The translations under genes and the position numbers were made by a program. Source: Cryobacterium sp. MP_M3 (GTDB lineage Bacteria; Actinomycetota; Actinomycetes; Actinomycetales; Microbacteriaceae). From it: 64,000 nucleotides of DNA. Shown in pieces: positions 1-7,434 of the stretch (within the stretch, counting starts at the first letter, position 1; every line of letters begins with the position of its first letter). Location: positions 124,001 to 188,000 of the forward strand of contig NZ_JADOVI010000001.1 in assembly GCF_015752155.1 (NCBI RefSeq), in the 5' to 3' direction. The notes beneath the pieces were generated by a model. The model had not been told where the DNA came from. It saw only the letters and a list, made by a program, of their open reading frames with translations, and ran no database searches.

Positions 1-450
1 GAAGCTGACGTAGACGACCCGGCCGCTCCGCACGAAGCGTTCGCCGCGGCCGGCGAATTCCTGCGACGAGCCCACGCTGTACCCGCCGCCGTGGATGAAC
101 ACCATCACCGGCCGGCCCAGCCGTTTGCGGGAGGGCGCCGCCGGGCGCAGCACGTTGATGGTCAGGCAGTCCTCGCCGGCGGGCACCTTCGGCCCGGCCC
201 CCTTGAACTGGCCCTTGTACGGTTGCGGCGCGATCCGCCCGAACGCCGACGCGTCCCGGATGCCGTCCCACGGCACGACGGGCTGGGGCGCGCGGAACCG
301 GTACTCGCCCACCGGCGGAGCGGCGTAGGGGATCCCGCGCCAGGCCAGCATGCCGTCCTCCTGCACGCCGCGCACGATGCCGCCGGTGACCCGCACATCC
401 AGGCGGCCAGGCAGCGGCACCGGTGTGTCGTAGGCCAGGATCGCGCTCAT
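1..450 (-). CDS. Carboxylesterase type B, N-terminal part (cut by window edge)
   Basis: An open frame runs from an ATG at 448-450 to the window edge, giving the first 150 residues of an alpha/beta-hydrolase that cleaves carboxylic esters. The family motifs EDCLTIN (residues 93-99) and the oxyanion-hole HGGGY (120-124) are in order. The catalytic Ser, Glu and His lie beyond the edge. A GAGGA sequence precedes the start. No signal peptide is visible, so it is probably cytoplasmic. Family assignment is firm; the substrate is unknown. The 68 bases upstream, up to the next gene, carry four TGCTGG hexamers. Confidence 0.85.
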   Translation of the reverse strand, partial: MSAILAYDTPVPLPGRLDVRVTGGIVRGVQEDGMLAWRGIPYAAPPVGEYRFRAPQPVVPWDGIRDASAFGRIAPQPYKGQFKGAGPKVPAGEDCLTINVLRPAAPSRKRLGRPVMVFIHGGGYSVGSSQEFAGRGERFVRSGRVVYVSF

Positions 451-518
451 GCCGTCCTCGTCTCCTCTTGCTGGCCTTCTCGGTGCTGGTGCTGGTGCTG
501 GTGCGGCCGGTGGCGCCG

Positions 519-1253
519 CTACCGGTATTCCGGGTTCGCCTGGAAGCCGAATCGCTCGCCCTTGTCCCAGTCCTGGCGCAGGTTGCCGTAGGCGGGGATC
601 CCCCCGTTGGCCTTGAGGATCGCGGCCAGGTGCATGAGGTTCCAGGTCATGAAGGTGGTGTTGCGGTTGGTGAAGTCGTTCTCCGGCCCGCCGGAGCCCG
701 GGTCGAGGTAGCTCGGGCCCGGGCCGATCTCGCCGATCCAGCCGGAATCCGCCGCGGGCGGGATCGTGTAGCCGATGTGCTGCAGGCTGTAGAGGATGTT
801 CGATGCGCAGTGTTTCACGCCGTCCTCGTTGCCGGTGATGATCGCCCCGCCAACTTTGCCGTAATAGACGTACTGGCCCTTGTCGTTGAATTCGCCGCTC
901 ATCGCGTAGAGCCGTTCGATGATCCGCTTGGTGACCGAGCCGTTGTCGCCGAGCCAGATCGGCCCGCCGATGACGAGGATGTCGGAGGTGCGCACCTTGT
1001 CGAACAGGGCCGGCCAGGCATCCGTCCTCCAGCCGTGCTCGGTCATGTCGGGGTAGACGCCGGTGGCGATCTCATGGTCGACCGCCCGGAGCGTTTCGAC
1101 GTAGACGCCCTGCTCGTGCATGATCGCCGCGCTGAGGTTCATGATGCCCTGCGTGTGGCTGACCTCGGGGCTGCGTTTCAAGGTGCAGTTGATGAACAGG
1201 GCCCGCAGGCCGGAGTACTCGAAGGATGCCTGGGTGTTGCGGGTCGGGGTCAT
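519..1253 (-). CDS. Flavodoxin-fold NADPH-dependent FMN reductase family protein
   Basis: This 244-residue protein has a flavodoxin-like fold. An N-terminal strand and phosphate-binding stretch (LFINCTLKRSP, about residues 19-29) are followed by the flavin-contacting segment VIGGPIWLGD and later by GGAIITGNEDG. It probably binds FMN and passes electrons from NAD(P)H, as WrbA/ArsH-like reductases do; the substrate is not evident. I chose the ATG at 1251-1253. The frame stays open 26 codons further upstream, but that extension is Arg/Gly-rich and does not look like the family. The esterase gene lies 68 bases downstream on the same strand. Confidence 0.75.
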   Translation of the reverse strand: MTPTRNTQASFEYSGLRALFINCTLKRSPEVSHTQGIMNLSAAIMHEQGVYVETLRAVDHEIATGVYPDMTEHGWRTDAWPALFDKVRTSDILVIGGPIWLGDNGSVTKRIIERLYAMSGEFNDKGQYVYYGKVGGAIITGNEDGVKHCASNILYSLQHIGYTIPPAADSGWIGEIGPGPSYLDPGSGGPENDFTNRNTTFMTWNLMHLAAILKANGGIPAYGNLRQDWDKGERFGFQANPEYR

Positions 1254-1348
1254 GGCGCCAGTTTTGCACCGGCCCCGGGCTCCGGCTAGGGGTCCCGGCC
1301 GGGCGAGGTCCCTTTGCCCGGGCTCCGTCATCGGGGCTATAATTCGGC

Positions 1349-2731
1349 GTGACTCCCCGCCAGCGCCGCGTCCTGATCGTGGCCATCCTGTCGTCCTTCG
1401 TGGCCTTCCTCGACGGCTCCGTCATCAACGTGGCGCTGCCCGCGATCGGGCGGGAGTTCGGCGGCGACCTGGCCCTGCAACAGTGGGTGGTCGACGGCTA
1501 CCTGCTCTCCCTCGGCGCGCTGATCCTCGTGGCCGGTTCCCTCTCCGACACCTACGGCCGGGTGCGGGTGCTGCGGGCGGGCCTGATCTGGTTCGGGATC
1601 ACCTCGCTGGCCTGCGCCGTGGCGCCGCTGGGGACCCTGCTGGTGGTGGCCAGGATCCTGCAGGGCGTGGCGGCCGCGCTGCTGGTGCCGAGCTCCCTCG
1701 CCCTGATCACCTCCACCTTCTCCGGCCCGGCGCAGGGTAAGGCGATCGGCGCCTGGACCGGCTGGACCGGCATCGCCGGCATCGCGGGGCCGGTGCTCGG
1801 CGGCGTCATGGTCGACACGATCGGCTGGCGCTTCGTCTTCGGGATCAACGTGCTGCCCATCCTGGTCACCCTGATCGTGCTGGCCCGGATCGACGAGCCG
1901 GCGCGCACCGGCCCGGCCGCCCGGATCGACCTCGCGGGCGCGGGGCTGGCCGTCGTCGGCCTGGGCGCCCCCGTCTTCGCGCTGATCGAGCAGGGCCGAC
2001 TGGGCTGGGGCAGCCCGGTGGTCGTCGTGCCTCTCATCGTGGGCGTGCTCGCGCTCGCCGCGTTCCTCTGGTGGGAGGCGCGGGCGCCGCAGCCGATGAT
2101 GCCGCTCGGGTTGTTCCGGGTGCGCAACTTCTGGGTCGGCAACATCGCCACGGTCGGCATCTACTCCGCCCTGAGCCTGGGTTTCTTCATCTTCGCGGTC
2201 TACCTGCAGCAGGTGGGCGGGTTCTCCGCCACCGCGGCGGGACTCGCGGGGGTGCCGGCCACACTCATGCTGCTCCTGTTCGCGACACTGTTCGGCACCC
2301 TCGCCGGCCGCTACGGCCCGCGCCGGTTCATGACCATCGGCCCGCTGGTCGCGGGGGCAGGCTTCCTGCTGCTCCTGGCCGCCGTGCCGCCGATCAACGT
2401 GTGGCTGCAGGTGGTGCCCGCCATCGTGCTGATCGGCCTGGGCCTGGCCATCACGGTGGCGCCGCTCACCTCGGCGGTGCTGGGGTCGATCCGGGCGGAG
2501 CAGGCCGGTATCGGATCGGCGATCAACAACGCCGTGTCGCGGGTCGCCGGCCTCATCGCCGTGGCCCTGGCCGGCACGATCATCGGCGAACGGCTCGATC
2601 TGGCCGGCTTCCAGCGGGTGATGGTCGTCGTCGCCGTGCTCATGTTCGCCGGCGGGATCGTGTCCTGGCTGGGCATCCGCACCCCGGTCGTCGCCTCGCA
2701 CGAACGAGACCGCTCGGAAAAACTGTTATAG
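1349..2731 (+). CDS. MFS transporter, DHA2 (EmrB/QacA-like) drug exporter
   Basis: The 460-residue membrane protein has about 14 hydrophobic segments and the DHA2 pattern. TM1 carries FLDGSVINVALPAI, the loop 2-3 motif A is GSLSDTYGRVRV, and TM4-TM5 carry ARILQGVAAALLVPSS and the antiporter motif C region GPVLGG. It is expected to export drugs or toxic metabolites by proton antiport. The start is a GTG. A perfect TATAAT box at 1338-1343 ends five bases before it, so the message is probably leaderless. No adjacent regulator identifies a substrate. Confidence 0.88.
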   Translation: MTPRQRRVLIVAILSSFVAFLDGSVINVALPAIGREFGGDLALQQWVVDGYLLSLGALILVAGSLSDTYGRVRVLRAGLIWFGITSLACAVAPLGTLLVVARILQGVAAALLVPSSLALITSTFSGPAQGKAIGAWTGWTGIAGIAGPVLGGVMVDTIGWRFVFGINVLPILVTLIVLARIDEPARTGPAARIDLAGAGLAVVGLGAPVFALIEQGRLGWGSPVVVVPLIVGVLALAAFLWWEARAPQPMMPLGLFRVRNFWVGNIATVGIYSALSLGFFIFAVYLQQVGGFSATAAGLAGVPATLMLLLFATLFGTLAGRYGPRRFMTIGPLVAGAGFLLLLAAVPPINVWLQVVPAIVLIGLGLAITVAPLTSAVLGSIRAEQAGIGSAINNAVSRVAGLIAVALAGTIIGERLDLAGFQRVMVVVAVLMFAGGIVSWLGIRTPVVASHERDRSEKLL

Positions 2732-2773
2732 TTTCTAAGTTGTCTTCGAGCGTCAAGTTCGAACGGCACCACT

Positions 2774-2846
2774 GCGCTCGTAGCTCAACGGATAGAGCAT
2801 CTGACTACGGATCAGAAGGTTGGGGGTTCGAATCCCTTCGGGCGCA
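2774..2846 (+). tRNA. tRNA-Arg: tRNA-Arg(ACG)
   Basis: The 73-base cloverleaf has a GCGCTCG/CGGGCGC acceptor stem with one G-T pair. The D arm is TAGCTCAACGGATAGAGCA, the anticodon arm TCTGA-CTACGGA-TCAGA gives anticodon ACG, and the T loop is TTCGAAT. CCA is not encoded. This tRNA is the usual substrate of the adenosine deaminase TadA, which is encoded at 6955 in this window. Confidence 0.95.
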
Positions 2847-2853
2847 CAGCAAG

Positions 2854-2888
2854 AAAGCGGCTCACTTCGGTGGGCCGCTTTCGTTTTC
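2854..2888 (+). terminator. Rho-independent terminator after tRNA-Arg
   Basis: AAAGCGGC at 2854-2861 pairs with GCCGCTTT at 2874-2881. The hairpin is followed by CGTTTTC, so it is a plausible intrinsic terminator for the tRNA. Confidence 0.7.
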
Positions 2889-2973
2889 CCCCGCAAGGGC
2901 CCTGCCCTTTTCGCGGCCGAGCCGAGGGGGCAGACTGTTGGAGTAGTCCGACAGGCGATCGAGGGAGACCTCC

Positions 2974-3741
2974 ATGAAGACCTTTCCCAGCGACCGGTGG
3001 GTGCGCGCATTCGTCGAAGGCGCCACGGTGGTGGACAGCCGGGATCCGCTCCTGTTCTGGGAGGACGGCTTCGCGGTGCCCGGCTACGCCTTCTCGGCGG
3101 AGACCGTCGAGCTGGCCCTGCTCTCCGAATCCGCTGACGCGCCCGTGCGCCGCGGCTTTGATTTCTTCGGACCGAAAGGGAAGGTGCGCACCAGGTTCGA
3201 CGTCGTGTCCGGTGAGCGGATGCTCCCGCACGCGGCCTGGGTGCTGGCCGGACTGGCCGATCGGATCGTCTTCACCTGGCGGCCCGGGCTGATCGACCGG
3301 TGGCAGGAGGAAGACGTCGTGGTGCGAGGTCATCCGCGGGACCCGTTCCATCGGGTCGATGCCCTTCCGAGCAGCCGACAGGTGCGGGTCGCGGCGGACG
3401 GCGTCGTGCTGGCCGACACCCGGCATCCGGTGCTTCTGTTCGAAACCGGGTTGCCCACCCGGTTCTACATCCCGCAGGCCGACGTGCGGCTCGACTTGCT
3501 CCGGCCGGCCGCCACGACCAGTGTGTGCGCCTACAAAGGCCAGGCGGACCGTTACTGGGACGTCTCCGACGACCCGAACCTCACGAGCGTCGCCTGGAGC
3601 TACAGCCGGCCGACGCCGGCCGTGGCGGAGATCGCGGAACTGGTGGCGTTCTATAACGAGCGGGTCGACATCACCGTTGACGGGGCGCCGCAGGAGCGGC
3701 CGGCCAGCCCGTTCAGCGATCCGGCGCATCGGCCGGCCTGA
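2974..3741 (+). CDS. DUF427 (NTP_transf_9) protein with two tandem domains
   Basis: The 255-residue protein contains the DUF427 pattern twice. The N-terminal copy begins VRAFVEGATVVDSRDPLLFWE and the C-terminal copy begins RVAADGVVLADTRHPVLLFE. The second copy includes the typical segment CAYKGQADRYWDV. The family is widespread in actinobacteria; no biochemical role is established that I can assert. A GGGAG-type ribosome site precedes the ATG. No membrane segment or signal peptide is seen. The neighbours (tRNA-Arg, zinc-ribbon peptide) do not suggest a function. Confidence 0.82.
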   Translation: MKTFPSDRWVRAFVEGATVVDSRDPLLFWEDGFAVPGYAFSAETVELALLSESADAPVRRGFDFFGPKGKVRTRFDVVSGERMLPHAAWVLAGLADRIVFTWRPGLIDRWQEEDVVVRGHPRDPFHRVDALPSSRQVRVAADGVVLADTRHPVLLFETGLPTRFYIPQADVRLDLLRPAATTSVCAYKGQADRYWDVSDDPNLTSVAWSYSRPTPAVAEIAELVAFYNERVDITVDGAPQERPASPFSDPAHRPA

Positions 3742-3763
3742 CGGGCGACCCCGCGAACGACGG

Positions 3764-3934
3764 TCAGCGCGTAGCGAGGGCTATCCGCATCGGCCTGGCG
3801 GAGTCGCGCCGCACGCTGGTGCGGTCACAGCCGGTGCATTTGAGCACGTAGAGCGGAAGAGTCAGCCGGTCGGCATGGGCAGGATTCGGCGTGAGCCGGG
3901 CCGGCGAATGGCAGAACGGGCAGGTGATTCTCAT
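3764..3934 (-). CDS. Small zinc-ribbon-like protein, 56 residues
   Basis: The 56-residue frame starts at an ATG preceded by AGGGGG six bases upstream, an excellent ribosome site. Two Cys pairs, CPFC (residues 5-8) and CTGC (33-36), are spaced as in a treble-clef or zinc-ribbon knuckle. It is otherwise basic and shows no membrane segment. It is convergent with the DUF427 gene, 22 bases away. It could be a small regulatory or nucleic-acid-binding protein. The function is not recognised; its reality is supported by the ribosome site and paired Cys motifs. Confidence 0.65.
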   Translation of the reverse strand: MRITCPFCHSPARLTPNPAHADRLTLPLYVLKCTGCDRTSVRRDSARPMRIALATR

Positions 3935-4072
3935 GGTGTACCCCCTGGGGCAAGAACGCCACGTTTGCGACGTGTAATACCGAAGTTACTCCGCGCTGAC
4001 GGGGAGGATCACCCCCTAGACCGGCGGGCGGTTTTGTGCATTCGAAGGATCGCGCTGCGGTGCCTGACCGGC

Positions 4073-4264
4073 TCAGACCGTTTCGGCGTGCTCGATCACG
4101 AAGTCGGATCCCGGGTAGACGACGCTCTCGTGGCCCTCGCCGAACCGGACCCGGTACGGCGGTTCGCCGTCCTCTCCCCGCACCTCGATGATCTCGCCGT
4201 GCCGATCCGGTGTCTCCACCGTGCGACCGCGAATGATGATTCGATCTCCTGGGCGTGCGCGCAT
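4073..4264 (-). CDS. DUF1918 domain protein
   Basis: This 63-residue protein matches the short DUF1918 family throughout: it opens MRARPGDRIIIRG and continues with the SH3-like strands GEIIEVRGEDG and PYRVRFGEGHES. The family is small, actinobacterial and of unknown function. The ATG at 4262-4264 is chosen because AGGAGG sits eight bases ahead of it. An in-frame GTG three codons earlier overlaps that ribosome site. The MarR gene lies 70 bases downstream on the same strand. Confidence 0.85.
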   Translation of the reverse strand: MRARPGDRIIIRGRTVETPDRHGEIIEVRGEDGEPPYRVRFGEGHESVVYPGSDFVIEHAETV

Positions 4265-4334
4265 GAGACTCACCTCCTGAGCGTTACGTTACGCCGACAC
4301 TCGCCGCCTGCACAGGGCCACCTGGGGTGCGCGG

Positions 4335-4799
4335 TCAGGGGTGCCGGGGTTTGCGGCCGGCGCCGGAGGGCGCTGTGCGCAGCCGGTCGCAGAGCGTCGT
4401 CAACTCGGCCAGTTCCTCGTTGGAGAGGGCGTCGCCCATTCTGCCCGTGATCGTGTCCATGTGCTGCAGCGCCACCCGGCGGAACACGTCATAGCCCTCC
4501 GGGGTGAGCTCGACGATCGCGCCGCGCCCGTCGGACGGATCGGTGAGCTTGAGCACGTACCCGCGCGAGGCCAGCCGGTCGACCAGGCGGCTCACGCTCG
4601 GCTGGGTGAGCAGCACGTGCTCGTTGAGGTCCCGCAGACGGATGCGCCGGTCGGGTTCCCGCGACAGGTTGAACATCACGTCGTACTCGTTGAAGGAGAT
4701 CCCCTGGGCAGGGAAATCCGAGGCGAGGCTGCGCATGATGGCCACCTGGGCCCGGAAGAGGGACTCCCAGGCACCGACGGCCGCCGCTCGATCGCTCAC
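4335..4799 (-). CDS. MarR-family transcriptional regulator
   Basis: The 154-residue protein has the MarR winged helix. The recognition region is LRDLNEHVLLTQPSVSRLVD, the wing is LTDPSDGRGAIVELTPEG, and dimerisation helices lie at both ends. It should bind as a dimer to a palindrome and respond to small molecules. The GTG at 4797-4799 is chosen because TGGAGG lies just ahead. The frame is open 19 codons further upstream without a ribosome site. Its target is unknown; the DUF1918 gene lies upstream on the same strand and the DHA2 exporter is 2 kb away. Confidence 0.86.
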   Translation of the reverse strand: MSDRAAAVGAWESLFRAQVAIMRSLASDFPAQGISFNEYDVMFNLSREPDRRIRLRDLNEHVLLTQPSVSRLVDRLASRGYVLKLTDPSDGRGAIVELTPEGYDVFRRVALQHMDTITGRMGDALSNEELAELTTLCDRLRTAPSGAGRKPRHP

Positions 4800-5072
4800 C
4801 GTGCCTCCAAAGTCGTGTTCCCCAAGGATAGGGACTCGACCAGCGGAGCACCGCATTCGCTGATAGGGAATTCGCAGGAAAATATCGGACAGACTGCTAG
4901 CGCTCCGTTACCGGTTCGTTATATATTCAGTGTGCGTCAACCGTTTGCTGTGGCGGAAGGCGCGAAATGTGATTGCAGGACACTCTTGGTGCAAGGGAAG
5001 AGGGTCGGTCGTTAGCCTCTACGACCGGCCCTCAATCACGTTCACGCGCACAGTGACGCGCTGCCTGTCGGT

Positions 5073-5114
5073 GTCCTAGGCGACGTCGGGGCCGTCCTAG
5101 AAGACGTCGGGGCT
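5073..5114. repeat. 21-bp imperfect tandem duplication at a stop codon
   Basis: Two units, 5073-5093 and 5094-5114, differ at three positions. The second holds the last codons and TAG of the winged-helix gene. The first repeats them 21 bases downstream, giving a second in-frame TAG after a six-codon spacer. Confidence 0.8.
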
Positions 5115-5801
5115 CGGGGTGCTCGACTGGCGGATCGACACGTCGGCGTGCCGGTCGAACCGGTAGCCCACGCCGCGCACGGTGCGCACGATGTCCTCGT
5201 AGCGGCCCAGCTTGGCGCGCAGGCGGCGCACGTGCACGTCGATCGTGCGCTCGTTCGGTGCGTCTTCCTCGTCGGCGGCGTTCCAGAGCGAGGAGATGAG
5301 CTCCGCCCGCTCGATGGTGCGGCCTTCGCGCAGCACGAGGTACTGCAGCAGCTCGAATTCCTTGTAGGTGAGGGCCGCGGTCTCACTGTCGAGGATGACC
5401 CGCTTGCGGGAGATGTCGACGACGACGCCGCCCGGAGCCCGGTCGGGATCCTCGGCCTCGGTGCGCTGCCTGGCCAGGGCGGCCGGGTCCTGCAGGGCCA
5501 GCCGCACGACGTCCACATCGCGTCCGCCGGCGCCCGCCGGTGCCAGGGCGACGGCGGCATGCGTCTCGGCCTCCGGTGCCAGCTCCTGTGTCAACGCCTT
5601 GAGCGCTTCGACGATGCGACCGAGGCTAGTGCCGGCCGCGGCTGCCTTCGCCTCGTCGATGCCGACGTAGAGAACGAAGCCGCGGGCCTGGGTGCCGTCC
5701 GGAACGGCACGGATGCGGGGGGCGGCGGGAGCCTGGTTGAGTGCCTGCTCGAGGCGGGCGGCCTGGGCTGAGCGGGCGGTGTCAATGTGTGCAAGCGACA
5801 T
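5097..5801 (-). CDS. OmpR/PhoB-type winged-helix DNA-binding protein without receiver domain
   Basis: The 234-residue protein ends in a typical OmpR-class winged helix (about residues 130-220), with YKEFELLQYLV, the recognition helix NERTIDVHVRRLRAKLG and the wing VRTVRGVGYRF. The first 120 residues are Ala-rich and carry no phosphoacceptor Asp pattern, so this is not a standard response regulator. The ATG at 5799-5801 is chosen from AAGGA eight bases upstream and the family-like start. Upstream lies a leader with a hairpin (5832-5870) and a leaderless Cys-rich micro-ORF (5959-6060) on the same strand. Targets are unknown. No sensor kinase is adjacent. Confidence 0.8.
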   Translation of the reverse strand: MSLAHIDTARSAQAARLEQALNQAPAAPRIRAVPDGTQARGFVLYVGIDEAKAAAAGTSLGRIVEALKALTQELAPEAETHAAVALAPAGAGGRDVDVVRLALQDPAALARQRTEAEDPDRAPGGVVVDISRKRVILDSETAALTYKEFELLQYLVLREGRTIERAELISSLWNAADEEDAPNERTIDVHVRRLRAKLGRYEDIVRTVRGVGYRFDRHADVSIRQSSTPSPDVF

Positions 5802-5831
5802 GGGAGGAATCCTTGGTGTGATGATGCGGGG

Positions 5832-5870
5832 GAACCATCGCGAGAAGCGATTCATGGTTCGGCGAGGCGT
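5832..5870 (-). promoter_or_regulatory. Leader hairpin upstream of the winged-helix gene
   Basis: On the minus strand GAACCA pairs with TGGTTC, and an inner TCGC pairs with GCGA around a TTCTC loop. It sits about 30 bases ahead of the start codon and lacks a T-run. It could influence translation of the gene below the micro-ORF. Confidence 0.4.
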
Positions 5871-5958
5871 GGCCGGTGAGGCCCGGGGCGAAGTCGGGGA
5901 GGAGCGGGAGTTCAACCTGGCGCTGGTGCAGCGGCGGGAACTCGGCGATGGTTCGCGG

Positions 5959-6060
5959 TTAGCGGGACATTCGGCAACACGCGGAGCAGCTGCCGGGCAT
6001 CATCATGCCGGCAGTCCCGGGGGCCTCGAAGGAGGTCAGGGGGCGTGCGCTCGTTGTCAT
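5959..6060 (-). CDS. Leaderless Cys-rich 33-residue micro-ORF (putative leader peptide)
   Basis: A 33-residue frame begins at an ATG seven bases after a TTTACT box. A TTGACA box lies 18 bases further up, so transcription should start at or next to the ATG. There is no ribosome site, consistent with leaderless translation. The peptide is Met- and Cys-rich near its end (MMMPGSCSACCRMSR). Short leaderless ORFs with Cys runs act as cysteine-responsive attenuators in mycobacteria. Here the gene below is a DNA-binding protein, so the sensed signal is a guess. No family recognised. Confidence 0.55.
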   Translation of the reverse strand: MTTSARPLTSFEAPGTAGMMMPGSCSACCRMSR

Positions 6061-6097
6061 AGTTGCGAGTAAAGCCCACTGTTACGGCGTGTGTCAA
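6061..6097 (-). promoter_or_regulatory. Promoter for the leaderless micro-ORF
   Basis: On the minus strand TTGACA (6092-6097), an 18-base spacer and TTTACT (6068-6073) precede the ATG at 6058-6060 by seven bases. Confidence 0.65.
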
Positions 6098-6233
6098 TTC
6101 TGTGACCCCGGGTGACGCGGTGTGACGCGCACCACGTTCGCCGGGGCCGGGACGGATCGGAGGATCCGTGATCGATCCGGATTCTGTGAAAGATTCCGCG
6201 TCTGATTGCTATTTCATCAAAGATTCGTGAAGT

Positions 6234-6270
6234 GCAGGGCCTGCGGCGTGTTGTTCGTCGCAGGTCCTGC
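6234..6270 (-). terminator. Hairpin downstream of upp, probable terminator
   Basis: GCAGGGCCTGCG at 6234-6245 pairs with CGCAGGTCCTGC at 6259-6270 with one internal mismatch. It lies 18 bases beyond the upp stop codon. There is no T-run, so it may be a processing or stabilising hairpin rather than a classic terminator. Confidence 0.5.
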
Positions 6271-6288
6271 AACCAGGGGAGGGCTGGA

Positions 6289-6921
6289 TCAGACCAGCCC
6301 GTAGAGACGGTCGCCGGCGTCGCCGAGGCCGGGCACGATGTAGCCGTGCTCGTCCAGTCGCTCGTCGACGGCTCCGAGCACGATGGTGACCTCACGGCCG
6401 GCCATCGCCTTCTCCACGGCGGCGAGCCCTTCCGGGGCGGCGAGGATGCAGATCGCCGTGACATCCACCGCGCCGCGGTCGAAGAGGAACTGGATCGCGG
6501 CGATCAGCGAACCGCCGGTGGCGAGCATCGGGTCGAGCACGAAGCACTGGCGGTCGGACAGATCGTCGGGCAGGCGCTCGGCGTAGGTCGTTGGCTCGAG
6601 GGTCTCCTCGTTGCGCGCCATGCCCAGGAAACCGACCTCAGCGGTCGGCAGGAGCTTGACCATGCCCTCGAGCATGCCGAGCCCGGCCCGGAGGATGGGG
6701 ACCACGAGGGGCTTGGGGTCGCTGATCTGCACGCCGCGGGCCTCGGCCACCGGCGTCTGCACGGTGACCTGCTCGACCCGCACGCCGCGGGTGCCCTCGT
6801 AGGCGAGGAGCGTCATCAGCTCCTCGACCAGGGAGCGGAAGAGCGGCGACGGGGTGCGCTTGTCCCGGAGAACCGTGAGTTTGTGGGTGATCAGGGGGTG
6901 GTCGGCTACGTGGACTCGCAT
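6289..6921 (-). CDS. upp: Uracil phosphoribosyltransferase
   Basis: The 210-residue enzyme converts uracil and PRPP to UMP in the pyrimidine salvage pathway in the cytoplasm. The PRPP-binding loop [10 protein letters not shown] is at residues 129-138, and the C-terminal uracil-binding segment [12 protein letters not shown] is intact. Length matches the family. On the minus strand TAGATT ends six bases before the ATG, so the message is probably leaderless. The gene is divergent from tadA with only 33 bases between the start codons, so their promoters overlap. Confidence 0.97.
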   Translation of the reverse strand: MRVHVADHPLITHKLTVLRDKRTPSPLFRSLVEELMTLLAYEGTRGVRVEQVTVQTPVAEARGVQISDPKPLVVPILRAGLGMLEGMVKLLPTAEVGFLGMARNEETLEPTTYAERLPDDLSDRQCFVLDPMLATGGSLIAAIQFLFDRGAVDVTAICILAAPEGLAAVEKAMAGREVTIVLGAVDERLDEHGYIVPGLGDAGDRLYGLV

Positions 6922-6954
6922 AGGCTCAATCTACTAGTCGGGGGAGGCATCCGG

Positions 6955-7434
6955 ATGGGCGAGCAGGATCGTCGGCACCGCGAGTGGATGCTGCTCGCCC
7001 TCGCGGAGGCGCGCGCGGCCCTGGCGACCGGGGATGTCCCGGTCGGCGCGGTGGTGCTCGACGCGGGCGGCGCGGTGATCGGCCGTGGTCGGAATGAGCG
7101 CGAGCTGCACCAGGATCCGACCGCGCACGCCGAGATCGTCGCCATCCGCGAGGCCGCCGCGGCCCTCGGCGACTGGCACCTGACCGGGTGCACCCTCGTG
7201 GTCACCCTCGAGCCGTGCGTGATGTGCGCGGGTGCGATCGTCGCGGCCCGGGTGCCGGTGGTGGTCTTCGGGGCCTGGGATGAGAAGGCCGGGGCGTCCG
7301 GGTCGATCTACGACGTGCTGCGGGACCGCAGGCTCAACCACCGGGTGGAGGTCTTCGCCGAGGTGGATGCCGCGGAGTGCGGCATCCTGCTCCGAGACTT
7401 CTTCAGCGATCCAGCCCGGCGAGCCATTCGCTGA
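6955..7434 (+). CDS. tadA: tRNA-specific adenosine-34 deaminase
   Basis: The 159-residue zinc enzyme deaminates A34 of tRNA-Arg(ACG) to inosine so that one tRNA reads CGU, CGC and CGA. The catalytic HAE is at residues 58-60 and the zinc-binding PCVMC at 87-91. The start is set by GGGGGAGG ahead of the ATG at 6955. The frame is open far upstream through upp, but that part is not coding. Its substrate tRNA is encoded at 2774. The last 32 bases overlap the 3' end of the convergent amidotransferase gene. Confidence 0.93.
   Translation: MGEQDRRHREWMLLALAEARAALATGDVPVGAVVLDAGGAVIGRGRNERELHQDPTAHAEIVAIREAAAALGDWHLTGCTLVVTLEPCVMCAGAIVAARVPVVVFGAWDEKAGASGSIYDVLRDRRLNHRVEVFAEVDAAECGILLRDFFSDPARRAIR

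Noticed and set aside
1337..2701. Long open frame opposite the DHA2 exporter, and similar long antisense frames at 10220-12130, 14779-16200, 18088-19782 and 30993-32816
   Set aside because: They are mirror frames of well-identified genes in GC-rich DNA. Their products are low-complexity His/Arg/Gly/Asp-rich sequence with no domain.
4900..5027. AT-rich TATATT box on the + strand followed by a CGGTCGT/ACGACCG hairpin, possibly a small RNA
   Set aside because: No -35 box at the right distance and no T-run after the hairpin. The 297-base gap 4800-5096 otherwise shows nothing convincing beyond the MarR promoter region and the 21-bp repeat.
5912..6097. 61-codon minus-strand frame overlapping the micro-ORF
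   Set aside because: It has no ribosome site or motif. The 33-codon frame has the promoter-start spacing and the Cys cluster instead.
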